Positions 33,416 through 43,142 are shown, numbered from the stretch's first letter. The stretch: DNA of 64,000 nt from Variovorax dokdonensis (GCF_030316895.1 NZ_JASZYV010000003.1:248001-312000); one strand, 5' to 3'. Notes: a model not told the origin generated them from the letters alone. Made by a program: numbers and translations.

Positions 33416-36157
33416 TCAGCGACGCAGCAGCGCCTTGAGTGCTGACTGCAAACGGCGCGCGGACCCTTCGTCGTGCGCCGACTCCAGCACCTTGGCCACG
33501 TCCTTTGCCCACGTCTGCTGCGGGCTCGGATCGCCACGGCGAGTGAGCAGCTTCAGTTGCAGGGCCCGTCGGTCGTTCAACTGCTCTGCCGGCGTCGGCA
33601 CTTCAGCCGCCAGCTCCAGGCGCAGCAGCGATTCGGCCGCCGAATCTCCAGCCTTGGCAGGCGTGCCTACCGACTGCGACCATTCGCCGCGCACCGCTGG
33701 AGAAACTGCCCGTCCCAGCTCCTGCAGGCTCGGCAATTGCGAAACGTCGCGATGCTGCCAAGCCCCCATGAGTTGCGTGACCGCCTCGCCATGCGCCTGT
33801 GCCGCCAGCTTGCGCAGAGCGGCCTGGGCATGGTCCATGGCATCGCGCTGGGCGCGGAATGCCGAATCTCCCAGGCGTGGGCGATCGACTGCTGGGCGCG
33901 GCGAACGGTCGCGATCGCCAAAGCGGTCTCCACCGCGCACACCCCGATCGCCACGATCGCTACGGTCATTGCCGCGCGGCCCGCGGGCGTCACGACGATC
34001 ACCGCCACGACCACCACGTGCGTCGGCAGGCGCGTCCGGCTTTCTGGCACCGGGGCGGTCATCACCGCGCACGGCAACCACGGGCTTGCGCGGCGCGGCC
34101 GGAGCAGGCGCCGGTGCCGCCGCTTCGGCGGCCGACTCGGTCGACGCCTCGGCGCCCTCGACGGCTGCTGCGCCTTCCGTATCCGATGCGGCGGCTGCAG
34201 CATCCACCTCGGCGTTCGCGGCCGCGGGCTGGGCCGCAGGATCTGCAGCCGATGCATCTGCGGCCGGGGCTGGCGTCGCCGCCTTCGTGGATGCGCCTTC
34301 GCCGCGCATCGCCGCTTCCAACGCAGCCAGGGCGGCCCGAATCTTCTGCGCGTCGCCCTCGGCATTGGCGGCCTCGAGGGCCTTGGCAGCAGAAAGCACT
34401 TGCCGGTCGAAGGCGCTGGTTGCGGCCGCGGCCTTTTCACGCTCGGCAGACTTGCGGTTGAACGCTTCGTCGATCGGCGCGCGGAACGCGTCCCACAGTT
34501 TCTGTTCTTGACGGCGATCGAGCGGGACGCCCTGCGCTTCGGCCTGCCAGCGTTGCTGCAGCGCGCGAACGGCATCGATGCGCAGTTGAGGCGCGGCGCC
34601 GAGTTCGGTCGCCTCGGCAATCATGGCCTGGCGCCGTTCGATGCTGCCTTTTTGGGCAGCCTCGAGCGGCGCGCGAGCCGCTCCGATCGCCTCGACCCAT
34701 TGGCCTTGCAACTCGGCAAACACCTTTTCGCCGACGTGGCCAGCCTCGCGCCAGCGATCCGCGAACTGGTGCAGCGCCCGGTTGAGCGCCTTGTAATCGG
34801 TGCTCTGGGCGTGCGCCGCAGCCCAGGTCTTCAGCTCTTCGATCAGGGCCAGCCGCAGGGCCTTGTGCTCCGCCGCGTCGGCGCGCACCTTTTCCAGCCA
34901 GGCCTCGACCACCTTGTGGGCTTCGTTGCAGGCCTCGTCGAAGCGCTTCCAGAGCGCGTGGTTGGGCACGCCACCCTGGTCGGTCTTCTTCCATTGCTCG
35001 CGCAACGCGCGCAGGCTTTCCTGCATCTTGCGGCCGCCGAGCGCCTGCCCTTCCGGGCGCTTGAGCAGCGCCTCGGCCTTGGCGACGAGCTCCTCGCGGA
35101 TCTTGTCGGCGCTCCAGCGCTGCCAGCCTTCGAGCTCGCCCGCGGCAATGAGCGCGGCATGGACTTCACCTTCGAGCGGCTGTTCGACCAGACGGCCATG
35201 TTCCTTGAGCACGGCGCGCAGCGCAGCCGACGCGCTGGCGGTGCCCTTGCCGTGCCCCTCGGCGGTTTCCTTCTTGAGCCGCTCCAGCGCCGCGGTCACG
35301 GCTTCTTGCGCCGCGGCGCGGACCGCCGGATCGACCTTCGGTGCGCGCGGCGCAGCGGGCCGCTCGGCGGCTTCCGTTGCCGCGGCCTCCGGCGCCAACC
35401 CGCGGGCGACGCGAAGCTCATCCGCCCAGACGGGCACGGGCGGCAATGGCGCCGACGCATCGGCAGCTGCAGCCACGGCTTGCGCCAATGCGGCCTGGAA
35501 CGCTTCGGATACGGCGGTCAACTGGGCGCGCGAAGCTTCCAGCTGAGGCGCCAGACGGGGGTCGAGACTCTCCCAGTTGGCGTCGGAGGCAATTTCGGTC
35601 GCTTGCTCTTTCCATGCGGCAACGTCCGAAGCCAGGGCATCGCCCGTGGCCTGGGCGTCTTGCCAGCCCTTGGTGGAAAGGACGTCGAAGCGCTGCACGA
35701 GCAGCACCGCCGCCTCGCGGTGAACCTGAACACGGTGCTGAAGGTCTTCGATGCCCTTGATCCGTTCGGCCAGACGCTGGCGCAAGCTGGCGAGGGGCTC
35801 GCGCGACAACGGCGCGCCTGCCTTGGCAGCGTCGCGCTGCCAGGCCAGGGCGTCGGCGATGTTCATCCGGGGTTGGTCAAGCAACGCTTGCGCCTTCTGC
35901 TCCCATTCGGCAGCGATGGCGGCCTGATCGCGTGCACGCCGGGCCTCGTCGAGCTTTTCGCGCACCAGGCGCGCCGCCCCCTTGTCGCGGCTGCTGAGTT
36001 CCTTGAAGACTTCCTGCAGCTGCTCGGTGGCGGGGCTGCGAGCGAGCCAGTCGCGGACACGCTGGGCGCGCTCTCCGGATGTGGGCGCCGTAAAGGCGCC
36101 GCCGGTCAAAGCGTCAAGAGCCTGGATGTCGTGGGGCTTTGGGGAAGAAGAAGTCAC
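33416..36157 (-). CDS. DUF349-domain protein with an Arg/Gly/Asp-rich segment
   Basis: The protein has several DUF349 repeats (for example REQWKKTDQGGVPNHALWKRFDEAC and RWQAEAQGVPLDRRQEQKLWDAF) arranged along most of its length. DUF349 proteins occur in Proteobacteria; function is unknown. After an Ala/Glu-rich stretch, a basic and acidic low-complexity segment of about 75 residues repeats RGG, RD and DR pairs; a helical C-terminal domain follows. Start choice: the longest frame begins at a TTG (36190) inside a terminator tail, so I prefer GTG 36157 (913 residues); no clear SD is present. Confidence 0.75.
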   Translation of the reverse strand: MTSSSPKPHDIQALDALTGGAFTAPTSGERAQRVRDWLARSPATEQLQEVFKELSSRDKGAARLVREKLDEARRARDQAAIAAEWEQKAQALLDQPRMNIADALAWQRDAAKAGAPLSREPLASLRQRLAERIKGIEDLQHRVQVHREAAVLLVQRFDVLSTKGWQDAQATGDALASDVAAWKEQATEIASDANWESLDPRLAPQLEASRAQLTAVSEAFQAALAQAVAAAADASAPLPPVPVWADELRVARGLAPEAAATEAAERPAAPRAPKVDPAVRAAAQEAVTAALERLKKETAEGHGKGTASASAALRAVLKEHGRLVEQPLEGEVHAALIAAGELEGWQRWSADKIREELVAKAEALLKRPEGQALGGRKMQESLRALREQWKKTDQGGVPNHALWKRFDEACNEAHKVVEAWLEKVRADAAEHKALRLALIEELKTWAAAHAQSTDYKALNRALHQFADRWREAGHVGEKVFAELQGQWVEAIGAARAPLEAAQKGSIERRQAMIAEATELGAAPQLRIDAVRALQQRWQAEAQGVPLDRRQEQKLWDAFRAPIDEAFNRKSAEREKAAAATSAFDRQVLSAAKALEAANAEGDAQKIRAALAALEAAMRGEGASTKAATPAPAADASAADPAAQPAAANAEVDAAAAASDTEGAAAVEGAEASTESAAEAAAPAPAPAAPRKPVVAVRGDDRPGARKPDAPADARGGRGGDRRDARGPRGNDRSDRGDRGVRGGDRFGDRDRSPRPAVDRPRLGDSAFRAQRDAMDHAQAALRKLAAQAHGEAVTQLMGAWQHRDVSQLPSLQELGRAVSPAVRGEWSQSVGTPAKAGDSAAESLLRLELAAEVPTPAEQLNDRRALQLKLLTRRGDPSPQQTWAKDVAKVLESAHDEGSARRLQSALKALLRR

Positions 36158-36189
36158 TTCGGATCGCTTGTCGGAATGGGGGCTTTTCA

Positions 36190-36218
36190 AAAGAAACGGC
36201 GCCGGAATTTCCGGCGCA
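36190..36218 (-). terminator. Intrinsic terminator between the DUF748 and DUF349 genes
   Basis: GCGCCGG and CCGGCGC pair around an AAATT loop; on the minus strand the hairpin is followed by GTTTCTTTTG. It lies 30 bases after the DUF748 stop in the correct orientation. The T tract includes the TTG that would otherwise be the DUF349 start, which argues for a later start for that gene. Confidence 0.65.
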
Positions 36219-36250
36219 GCCCTCCATTTTGACCGACGCGCCGGCTCGGC

Positions 36251-39200
36251 TCAACGCACCTCGACTTTCAGCAGGGCGCTGGGCTTCCAATCCGCCCCGC
36301 TCGGCTTGGTCTGCACCGCCCCCAGGAAGAGGCTTTCTGCGGGCACTTTGTGCTCCAGCAGATAGTCCCGCACGACCACGCCGCGCTCCACCGCGAGTTT
36401 CCGGATGGACTCGTCATCCACCTTCATGTCGGCCATGAGCAGCTTTTCCATCTCTTCCTGCGGAAGGTCCTTGGCGATGCCGATCAGGTTGCGCGGCTTG
36501 CTGATGTCAGCTCGCTTGTAGACGGCCTCGAGCAGTGCAGGATATTCCGCATCGGTGACAGGCTCGACACTCGACGCGTCCTTGCCGGCGCGCACGGCGC
36601 TTCGGCGCTTTTCAGCCTGTGCCATCTGGCGCAGCCTGGCGCGCTGGTAGGCCTCCTTTTCCTTCTCGAGGCTGGCGGTGCCGACCACCGTCATCTGCAA
36701 GCCGGCGCGGTCGGTCATGGCCTTGGCGATCTTGTCCAGGCTCTGCTTGGCGGCGGCATCGAGCGTGTCGAGGCCGGCACCGAAAGCGATGGCGTCCGAG
36801 GGCCCGCCAGAACCACCCCCGCCTCCGCCGGTGAGCAGGCTGATCGGCGAAGTGATGGCCTTGACGATCAAATTGACGATGCCCTTCCAGATGAGTGGGG
36901 CGATGCTGAACTGAGGATCGTTGACCGACCCCGACAAGGGCAGATCGACGTCGATCACGCCATTGCGGTCGGCCAGCAGCGCCACCGCGAGCTTGACGGG
37001 CAAGGTGCTGGTCGCGCCGGGCACTTCCTCGCCGAAGGTCAACTGGTTGAGCACCAGCTTGTTGGTGGCGGTCAGGCGGCCGTCGGGCTCGACCTTGTAG
37101 TCGACGTCCACGCTCATCTTGCCCCGCTCGATGCCGTGCCCCGTGTAGCGCACGGTGTAGGGCGAAAGCGGCGCCAGCTCCAGGTCGCGGACCTTGGCGC
37201 CGATGTCCAACTGCAACGGCTTGACCAGCGGGTTGAGCTTGCCGGCAATTTCGAGCGACGCCGTCTGCTGCGCCTTGCCGCGCAGCTCCAGATCGGCCAT
37301 CTGGACAGCCCCGTCGACGGGTTGCGAGGAGAAGGCGCTGAGCTTGCCGGTCAGCGCGCTCAGGTCGGCGGAATAGTTGGGCTTGATGAAATGGTCGGTG
37401 AAGTCGATGCGGCCGTTGACCAGCGAAATCGGTCCGAAGTTGATGACAGGCTGCGGTCCGGCCGGCTCCGCGGGGGTTGCGGGCGCGGCCTGCGCCGTCG
37501 GCGGTGCCGCATCGCCGCCCACCATCTGTTCCGCCGGAACGGCCCCACCCGCTGCGGCGGGCCGCCTGGTCGTCGCCTGCGCAGGCGCCGCCGAACCCGG
37601 CGTCACTGGCTGATCGGACCGCGTCACCGTCTCGCCGCTGATGGGCTTGCGCACGGTGGTCGCTGCGCCCGCACCCGCTGCAGGTGGAGCGACCGGTGCA
37701 GCGGCCTTGTCGCCTGGCTTGGGCGGCCCTGCCACTTCCACCGGCTTGCTGCTGGCCAGATCCTGGAGATGCAGCGTGCCGGCCTCGTCGATCACGATGC
37801 GGGCAAACAGATCCGTCAAGGCCGTTTCACGCACATCCAGCTTGAAGGGCGTCTTGGGCACCATGTCGAACTTGACGCCGCGCAACTGCAGCGATTGCCA
37901 CGACAGCAGGCGACTCGCGTTGCGCCCAAGGGACGAGCCACCGCCGGCCGCCTCGACCAGCACGGAGCTGTTGACGCGCATGTTGTCCACCGACGTGTCG
38001 CCCTGCAGGCTGACGCGCGGTCCGGCCGACTCGCTGGCGAATCGAAGCGCGCCCTTGTAATTGAAGTACGCGCGGCGCAGATCCAGGTTGGGAAACTGAT
38101 CGGCGACGTAGGCCTTGAAGGCATGGACCGGAATCGACCCCACGTCGAGTTGCCCCTGGGTCGTCAAGGGCGTGAGGGCCAATGTTCCCTTGTACGAGAA
38201 GCGTCCAGGATTGGACCGAGCACCCGAGGCAATGCGCCCGGACACGTCGATCGGCATCGCGCCCTTGCCGTCCAGACTGAACTTCTGGGCAGAAACATCC
38301 AGCGACGTCAGCTTGACGTCCACTTCCTCGCCTTTGACGGACTTGTCGGAAAAGCCCACCTGCCCATCCGACAGCTTCAAGCTGTCCAAGCTAAGCGCCC
38401 AAGGCTTCTCGGCGCTCTTGGCGTCGTTCGCGTTGCGCTTGCCGGCCGGCCTGTCGGCACCCTGGCCGGCCGACGTCGATGTCGACGTCTTGAGCCAATC
38501 CTCGTACATCCAGCGACCACCGCCATCCCGCTCCACCTCGGCCACCGGCTTGGCAAGCTCTACACCCTGCACGGTCACATTGCGTTCGGTCAAGTTGACC
38601 TTGGCGCCCGTCACCGTCAACTTGGAAACGCTGGCAAGCGCCGCCTTGTCGCGGCGCAGCGCCAGACCATCGGCAGTGAACTGCTGGACATCGACCAACA
38701 ATCGATCGGGCTTGCTCCATTGGAGACCGACCCGGCCAGCCAGCGTGCCATCCAGGGCCGGATCCAGGAACTGCGACACATACGGCGCAGCCAACTTGAG
38801 GGGCAACTGACCGACCTCGGTCTGCACCTTGGCCATTTGATCGGTGGCCTCACCCTGGAACTTCAGGCTGCCTCCGCCCAAGCCAACCGCGCCCTCGAAC
38901 CGGGCAGGCTGCTCCATCGGCCAACGTACGTCCTGAACCTTCAGTTGCAGTCCGGTCAGCGATGCCTCGGCCGCCGGAGAAACAGACGCGTCACGCCATT
39001 GAACGGCGCCGTCGTCCAGTGTGACGGCGTCGATCTGTGCCGTCCACGCCAGCTTTTCCGCCGCCCCCTTGGCCGCCTCGGCGACAGGACGTGACACTTC
39101 CGGCGGCTCTCCGGCATGCGCGCCGGGCTGGGTCGGTTGCAGGTTCAGCCGCCCATCTGCCTCACGCGAAACGAGCAGTTGCGGACCGGTCAGCGCCACC

Positions 39201-40150
39201 TCCGAAAGGTGCACCTTGCCCTCGAGGGGACGCACATCCGCCAGCACCACTTTCAGGCCCTTGAGGGAGGCCAGGTCCTTGTCGCGAGCATCAAGCAGCT
39301 TGGCGTCGCGCACTTCGACCGTGCCGCTGATGCGCAACCCCTCGCTGGGCCCCTGCTGGAATTCAACCTGCAGGTCGGCATCGAGGCTGCCGCCTGCGAG
39401 CTTGGCGACCTGATCTCGTGGCGCGTAGGCCAGAAAGGGCTGCAGGTCGAGCCCCTGGAAATGCATGCGCGCGCCCGTCTGGCGCGTCTCGGCAAATGGC
39501 AGCGCCTCTGCGCTGGAATCGAAATGGCTGCCGTTCAGGGTAAAAGCCAGCTTGGGCATCACCTTGACCTCGCGCTGCGAAGGCAGGCTGCTCAGGAACG
39601 GAACGCCCAGGGTTAGATCGCGGATCTCATGCTTGGGGCCCAGCGCCTGGTCATCGAAGTCGACACTGCCGCCGGTCAGTTCGATGTTGTAGATGGCGAA
39701 GCGAGCGGGCTCCGAGGCGTCCTTTTTCTCGGGCTGCGGTGAGGCCGCAATGCGCTTGAGCACATCGTCGAAGTCGTAGCTGCCGTCCTTGTTGCGAACG
39801 GCCCGGATGGTGGGACGCTCGATCTTGACCGCATCGACCACGGGAGCCAGCCGAAGGATGGACTGCATCTCGGCGTCGACATAGATGCGACCCACCTCGA
39901 TCTGGGCGTGGCTGCCGTCGGCACTCGCGATGCGCAAGTCGTTGACTGCAAGCTCCAGGGTCCAGGGCTTGAAGTCGATCTTGCCGATCGTGACCTCGCG
40001 CCCCAGCGCCGCACTGGCATGTTTTTGCGCCTGACTCTTCGCGATGGGGGGCACCGCGAGCCACAGGATGACCCACAGCAGCACCAGCGCTCCCAATGCG
40101 TAAGCAACTCGCCGGACCCACTTGTTGTTCTTGATCGTGACAGCTTTCAT
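36251..40150 (-). CDS. Large AsmA/DUF748-type envelope protein
   Basis: The 1299-residue protein has one N-terminal membrane anchor (YALGALVLLWVILWLAVPPIA, about 16-36) and is otherwise periplasmic. KHASAALGREVTIGKIDFKPWTLELAVNDLRI is the start of the AsmA-like beta-groove found in DUF748 proteins, and INFGPISLVNGRIDFTDHFIKPNYSADLS recurs towards the C-terminus. A Pro/Ala-rich linker (about 840-900) separates the two halves. AsmA-family proteins are proposed bridges for phospholipid transfer to the outer membrane. The final about 140 residues are helical and charged. Start ATG 40150; a dyad at 40223-40260 is upstream. Confidence 0.85.
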   Translation of the reverse strand: MKAVTIKNNKWVRRVAYALGALVLLWVILWLAVPPIAKSQAQKHASAALGREVTIGKIDFKPWTLELAVNDLRIASADGSHAQIEVGRIYVDAEMQSILRLAPVVDAVKIERPTIRAVRNKDGSYDFDDVLKRIAASPQPEKKDASEPARFAIYNIELTGGSVDFDDQALGPKHEIRDLTLGVPFLSSLPSQREVKVMPKLAFTLNGSHFDSSAEALPFAETRQTGARMHFQGLDLQPFLAYAPRDQVAKLAGGSLDADLQVEFQQGPSEGLRISGTVEVRDAKLLDARDKDLASLKGLKVVLADVRPLEGKVHLSEVALTGPQLLVSREADGRLNLQPTQPGAHAGEPPEVSRPVAEAAKGAAEKLAWTAQIDAVTLDDGAVQWRDASVSPAAEASLTGLQLKVQDVRWPMEQPARFEGAVGLGGGSLKFQGEATDQMAKVQTEVGQLPLKLAAPYVSQFLDPALDGTLAGRVGLQWSKPDRLLVDVQQFTADGLALRRDKAALASVSKLTVTGAKVNLTERNVTVQGVELAKPVAEVERDGGGRWMYEDWLKTSTSTSAGQGADRPAGKRNANDAKSAEKPWALSLDSLKLSDGQVGFSDKSVKGEEVDVKLTSLDVSAQKFSLDGKGAMPIDVSGRIASGARSNPGRFSYKGTLALTPLTTQGQLDVGSIPVHAFKAYVADQFPNLDLRRAYFNYKGALRFASESAGPRVSLQGDTSVDNMRVNSSVLVEAAGGGSSLGRNASRLLSWQSLQLRGVKFDMVPKTPFKLDVRETALTDLFARIVIDEAGTLHLQDLASSKPVEVAGPPKPGDKAAAPVAPPAAGAGAATTVRKPISGETVTRSDQPVTPGSAAPAQATTRRPAAAGGAVPAEQMVGGDAAPPTAQAAPATPAEPAGPQPVINFGPISLVNGRIDFTDHFIKPNYSADLSALTGKLSAFSSQPVDGAVQMADLELRGKAQQTASLEIAGKLNPLVKPLQLDIGAKVRDLELAPLSPYTVRYTGHGIERGKMSVDVDYKVEPDGRLTATNKLVLNQLTFGEEVPGATSTLPVKLAVALLADRNGVIDVDLPLSGSVNDPQFSIAPLIWKGIVNLIVKAITSPISLLTGGGGGGSGGPSDAIAFGAGLDTLDAAAKQSLDKIAKAMTDRAGLQMTVVGTASLEKEKEAYQRARLRQMAQAEKRRSAVRAGKDASSVEPVTDAEYPALLEAVYKRADISKPRNLIGIAKDLPQEEMEKLLMADMKVDDESIRKLAVERGVVVRDYLLEHKVPAESLFLGAVQTKPSGADWKPSALLKVEVR

Positions 40151-40222
40151 GAGCGGCAGTGTGCCGCAATCGGCCAGGGCTTCCCACCCCGAAAACATGA
40201 AAGCCGAGCGCACAAATGAGAA

Positions 40223-40260
40223 AGCCCGGATGCACGACGGAGAAGTCTTGCATCCGGGCT
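40223..40260 (-). promoter_or_regulatory. 12-base-arm stem-loop upstream of the DUF748 gene
   Basis: AGCCCGGATGCA pairs perfectly with TGCATCCGGGCT over a 14-base loop. On the minus strand it is followed by TTCTCATTTG, a weak T-rich tail. It lies 73 bases before the DUF748 ATG, so it could be an attenuator of that gene or the terminator of a short minus-strand RNA that begins further upstream. Confidence 0.4.
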
Positions 40261-40556
40261 CGATGGCGAGCCCGAAGCTCATGCCATCTCTTTGCGCCGC
40301 CGAAAGAGGATGGTTCCGGCAGTGCTGGCGGCAAGAGATTGCCACCGAGGAGGCCTCGACCGTCGGACGCGGGGTGTTTGGTTTCCCCAGGCCAGCCGGG
40401 TCTCGGCGAGCGCCTGAAACAGTCAGGCAGTTGCAGGTTAAGCCTGTCTCGCCTGTCGCGCAACTTGAAAATTCAATGGGGTCGCCCTGGTCGATTCATC
40501 CCCTTTTTCGGACTTTTCTATCGCACGTTTAGGCATAAAAAATAAGCCCCTTATGC

Positions 40557-40585
40557 TTGACCGTGTATTTTGACCTCCCTAGAAT
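40557..40585 (+). promoter_or_regulatory. Sigma70-type promoter for the lytic transglycosylase gene
   Basis: TTGACC (5/6 to consensus) and TAGAAT (5/6) are separated by exactly 17 bases. Transcription would start near 40592 and give a leader of about 200 bases before ATG 40790. A GCATAA/TTATGC dyad immediately upstream of the -35 box could be an activator or repressor site. Confidence 0.6.
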
Positions 40586-40789
40586 CGCCGCTGGCCTCGA
40601 CATCCGACCCCTCGAGGCCCACTGATTCCGCTGAAATGTGAACTTCTGTCCACATTCTCGATGTCTCAGGCATCGGCGCCCATTCCCTCCCTCGCGCTGA
40701 CCTGATACACGCCGATCCAACGCGCTGTCCCTCCAAACCGTGGCCCTTCGTGGGCATCGTTTCGAGGTCCGCAACGAAAGGAAAGAGCA

Positions 40790-41644
40790 ATGAAACAGGC
40801 GTTGTCGGCCGCAGTCCAAGGACTGAGGACATTCGTGTCCGACGTGGCAGATGGCTTTTTCGAAATCACGCACAACGGCTTTGCCCTTCTGGGTCTGGCG
40901 ACCGTGTTTGCCGTCCTCGCGCTTTTTGCACGACCAGACCTGCGCCAGTCCGGCGAGGAACAACTCATGGGCTGGCTGGAGGCGCGTCGCGCCGCGCTGC
41001 GGCCCGCCGAGCCCGTCAGCCCCGTCGCGCTCGAACCGACGGCGTTGGAGCGCACGACGGCGGCGAGCCCGATGGATCTGCCCAAGCAGCAAGCCGCAAT
41101 GGCGTTCTGGCTGGCACGCAAATATCGTGTCGCGCCTGAGCCGCTGAGCGTGCTGGTGGCCGAGGCCTACGACCTGGGCCAGCGGACCAAGCTCGACCCC
41201 GCCCTGATCCTGGCCATCGTGGCTGTGGAGTCCAGCTTCAACCCGTTTGCGCAGAGCCATGTGGGAGCGCAGGGGCTCATGCAGGTCATGACCCGGGTGC
41301 ACGGTGACAAGTACGAGCCCGCCGGCGGCACGCTGACGGCTTTCGATCCCGTCACCAACATGCGTGTTGGCGTGAAGGTCTTGCTTGAATGCATCTCGCG
41401 GGCCGGCTCGCTGGAAGGCGGCTTGCGCTACTACGTCGGCGCGGCGAACCTCGAAAGCGACGGTGGCTATGCGAGCAAGGTGTTGGCCGAACGCAGCCGC
41501 CTGCGTCAAGTCGCGGCAGGCAAGGCCGTGGCGCCCAATGCCGCTCCGACGCCGGTGCGCGATGCACCCATCTCGGCGACCAACGACAAGAAGCCCGCCG
41601 CGACTGGCGACGACAAGGTCGCGCTGCTCTCCGACGGCTCCTGA
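40790..41644 (+). CDS. Membrane-anchored lytic transglycosylase (SLT domain)
   Basis: The 284-residue protein has an N-terminal hydrophobic segment (FALLGLATVFAVLALFA, about 31-47), so it is probably anchored to the inner membrane with its body in the periplasm. The SLT domain follows, with the catalytic Glu in LAIVAVESSFNPFAQSHVGAQGLMQVM and a conserved YYVGAANLE stretch. Such enzymes cut peptidoglycan glycan strands, making 1,6-anhydromuropeptides. GGAAAGAGCA before the ATG is a fair ribosome binding site. A C-terminal Lys/Asp-rich tail follows the domain. Confidence 0.88.
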   Translation: MKQALSAAVQGLRTFVSDVADGFFEITHNGFALLGLATVFAVLALFARPDLRQSGEEQLMGWLEARRAALRPAEPVSPVALEPTALERTTAASPMDLPKQQAAMAFWLARKYRVAPEPLSVLVAEAYDLGQRTKLDPALILAIVAVESSFNPFAQSHVGAQGLMQVMTRVHGDKYEPAGGTLTAFDPVTNMRVGVKVLLECISRAGSLEGGLRYYVGAANLESDGGYASKVLAERSRLRQVAAGKAVAPNAAPTPVRDAPISATNDKKPAATGDDKVALLSDGS

Positions 41645-41685
41645 GCTCGGCTAAACTCACCCCCGTACGCGACTGGCGATAAGCG

Positions 41686-41855
41686 CCTGTTCCTGTCGAA
41701 CGATCGGTGCCCGAAAGGGCCCAACCATTCGGCATGCGAGCATGGGCGCCGACGTGGGGCACACCACTGGGAAGCGTACCGCCCGCCGGCTTGGCACAAA
41801 GCGGCGGGCGATCAGCCGTTCGCCTGGGCAGCCCTTGTTTGATTCCTGAACAAGG
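41686..41855 (+). ncRNA. Structured leader or 6S-like RNA candidate upstream of glyA
   Basis: About 170 bases fold into a possible long rod. The ends pair (TGTTC with GAACA), as do CGAACG (41697) with CGTTCG (41816) and GCCCG with CGGGC further in. Local hairpins include GCCC-GAAA-GGGC (41709-41720), GCCCGCCG/CGGCGGGC (41781-41809) and CCTTGTT/AACAAGG (41833-41855). Length and rod shape are like 6S RNA, but I cannot confirm the conserved central bubble. It could equally be a cis-acting leader of glyA, whose ATG is 27 bases downstream. A glycine riboswitch is not supported. Confidence 0.35.
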
Positions 41856-41881
41856 CCCAATGTCTTGACTGAAGGACTGCC

Positions 41882-43126
41882 ATGTATCAACGCAATATTC
41901 TGGTCGAACAGACCGACCCCGAAATCTGGGCTGCCATCCAGGCCGAACACGCCCGCCAGGAACATCACATCGAGCTGATCGCGAGCGAGAACTACGCTTC
42001 GCCGGCGGTGATGGCTGCGCAAGGCACCCAGCTGACCAACAAGTATGCCGAGGGCTATCCGGGCCGTCGCTACTACGGTGGCTGCGAGCACGTCGACGTC
42101 GTCGAACAACTGGCCATCGATCGCGTCAAGAAGATCTTCGGCGCAGACGCCGCGAACGTGCAGCCCCATTGCGGCGCCTCGGCGAACGAGGCGGTGATGC
42201 TGGCCTTCCTCAAGCCTGGCGACACGATCATGGGCATGAGCCTCGCCGAAGGCGGACACCTGACGCACGGCATGCCGCTCAACATGAGCGGCAAGTGGTT
42301 CAACGTGGTCAGCTACGGCCTGGACGCCAAGGAAGCCATCGACTACGACGCGATGGAGCGCAAGGCGCACGAGCACCGCCCCAAGCTGATCATCGCCGGA
42401 GCCTCGGCCTACTCTTTGCGCATCGACTTCGAGCGCTTCGCCAAGGTGGCCAAGGACGTCGGCGCGATCTTCATGGTCGACATGGCTCACTACGCCGGCC
42501 TCATCGCCGCTGGCGTCTACCCCAACCCGGTGCCGCATGCCGACGTGGTGACTTCCACCACCCACAAGAGCCTGCGCGGCCCGCGCGGCGGCATCATCCT
42601 GATGAAGGCCGAGCACGAGAAGGCGATCAACAGCGCCATCTTCCCCGGCCTGCAAGGCGGCCCGCTGATGCATGTGATCGCGGCCAAGGCCGTGGCTTTC
42701 CAGGAAGCGCTCTCGCCCGACTTCAAGACCTATCAGCAGCAAGTGGTGAAGAACGCCCGCATCGTCGCCGAGACGCTGACCGAGCGCGGCCTGCGCATCG
42801 TCAGCGGCGGCACCGAGAGCCACGTGATGCTGGTCGACCTGCGCGCCAAGGGCATCACGGGCAAGGAAGCCGAGGCCGTGCTGGGCCAGGCCCACATGAC
42901 CATCAACAAGAACGCCATTCCCAACGATCCGGAGAAGCCGATGGTCACCAGCGGCGTTCGCGTCGGCACGCCAGCCATGACCACGCGCGGCTTCAAGGAC
43001 GAGGAAGCGCGTGCCACGGCAAACCTGATCGCCGACGTGCTGGACAATCCGCGCGATGCGGAGCACATCGCTGCGGTGCGTGCCAAGGTGAACGCGCTGA
43101 CCGAGCGCTTCCCGGTCTACCGCTGA
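41882..43126 (+). CDS. glyA: Serine hydroxymethyltransferase
   Basis: The 414-residue PLP enzyme interconverts serine and glycine with tetrahydrofolate. The PLP lysine is in [14 protein letters not shown], and the N-terminal [18 protein letters not shown] and [16 protein letters not shown] are typical. [15 protein letters not shown] and [15 protein letters not shown] complete the fold. GAAGGACTGCC precedes ATG 41882. nrdR follows 16 bases later on the same strand, a conserved pairing. The upstream leader is highly structured. Confidence 0.97.
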   Translation: MYQRNILVEQTDPEIWAAIQAEHARQEHHIELIASENYASPAVMAAQGTQLTNKYAEGYPGRRYYGGCEHVDVVEQLAIDRVKKIFGADAANVQPHCGASANEAVMLAFLKPGDTIMGMSLAEGGHLTHGMPLNMSGKWFNVVSYGLDAKEAIDYDAMERKAHEHRPKLIIAGASAYSLRIDFERFAKVAKDVGAIFMVDMAHYAGLIAAGVYPNPVPHADVVTSTTHKSLRGPRGGIILMKAEHEKAINSAIFPGLQGGPLMHVIAAKAVAFQEALSPDFKTYQQQVVKNARIVAETLTERGLRIVSGGTESHVMLVDLRAKGITGKEAEAVLGQAHMTINKNAIPNDPEKPMVTSGVRVGTPAMTTRGFKDEEARATANLIADVLDNPRDAEHIAAVRAKVNALTERFPVYR

Positions 43127-43142
43127 TGACGGGCTGCGCCGC

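Larger units (their letters stand above)
40151..40789. other. Divergent intergenic region with several dyads and a promoter
   Basis: These 639 bases between the DUF748 and lytic-transglycosylase genes contain no gene that I can support; short frames on both strands have no start signals. They hold a 12-base-arm stem-loop (40223-40260), nested repeats AGTTGC/GCAACT (40429-40465) around a CAGG/CCTG hairpin, a GCATAA/TTATGC dyad (40533-40556) and a sigma70-like promoter (40557-40585). The density of dyads suggests a regulatory leader or a small RNA. Confidence 0.5.

Noticed and set aside
36158..36190. TTG at 36190 as the DUF349 protein start
   Set aside because: It lies inside the T tract of the terminator at 36190-36218; a GTG at 36157 is preferred, though no SD is clear for either.
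40216..40545. 109-codon + strand frame in the divergent region upstream of the lytic transglycosylase
   Set aside because: No start signal, overlaps a stem-loop and ends before the promoter; no recognisable domain.
41645..41881. Glycine riboswitch upstream of glyA
   Set aside because: The conserved purine-rich core of glycine aptamers is not present.
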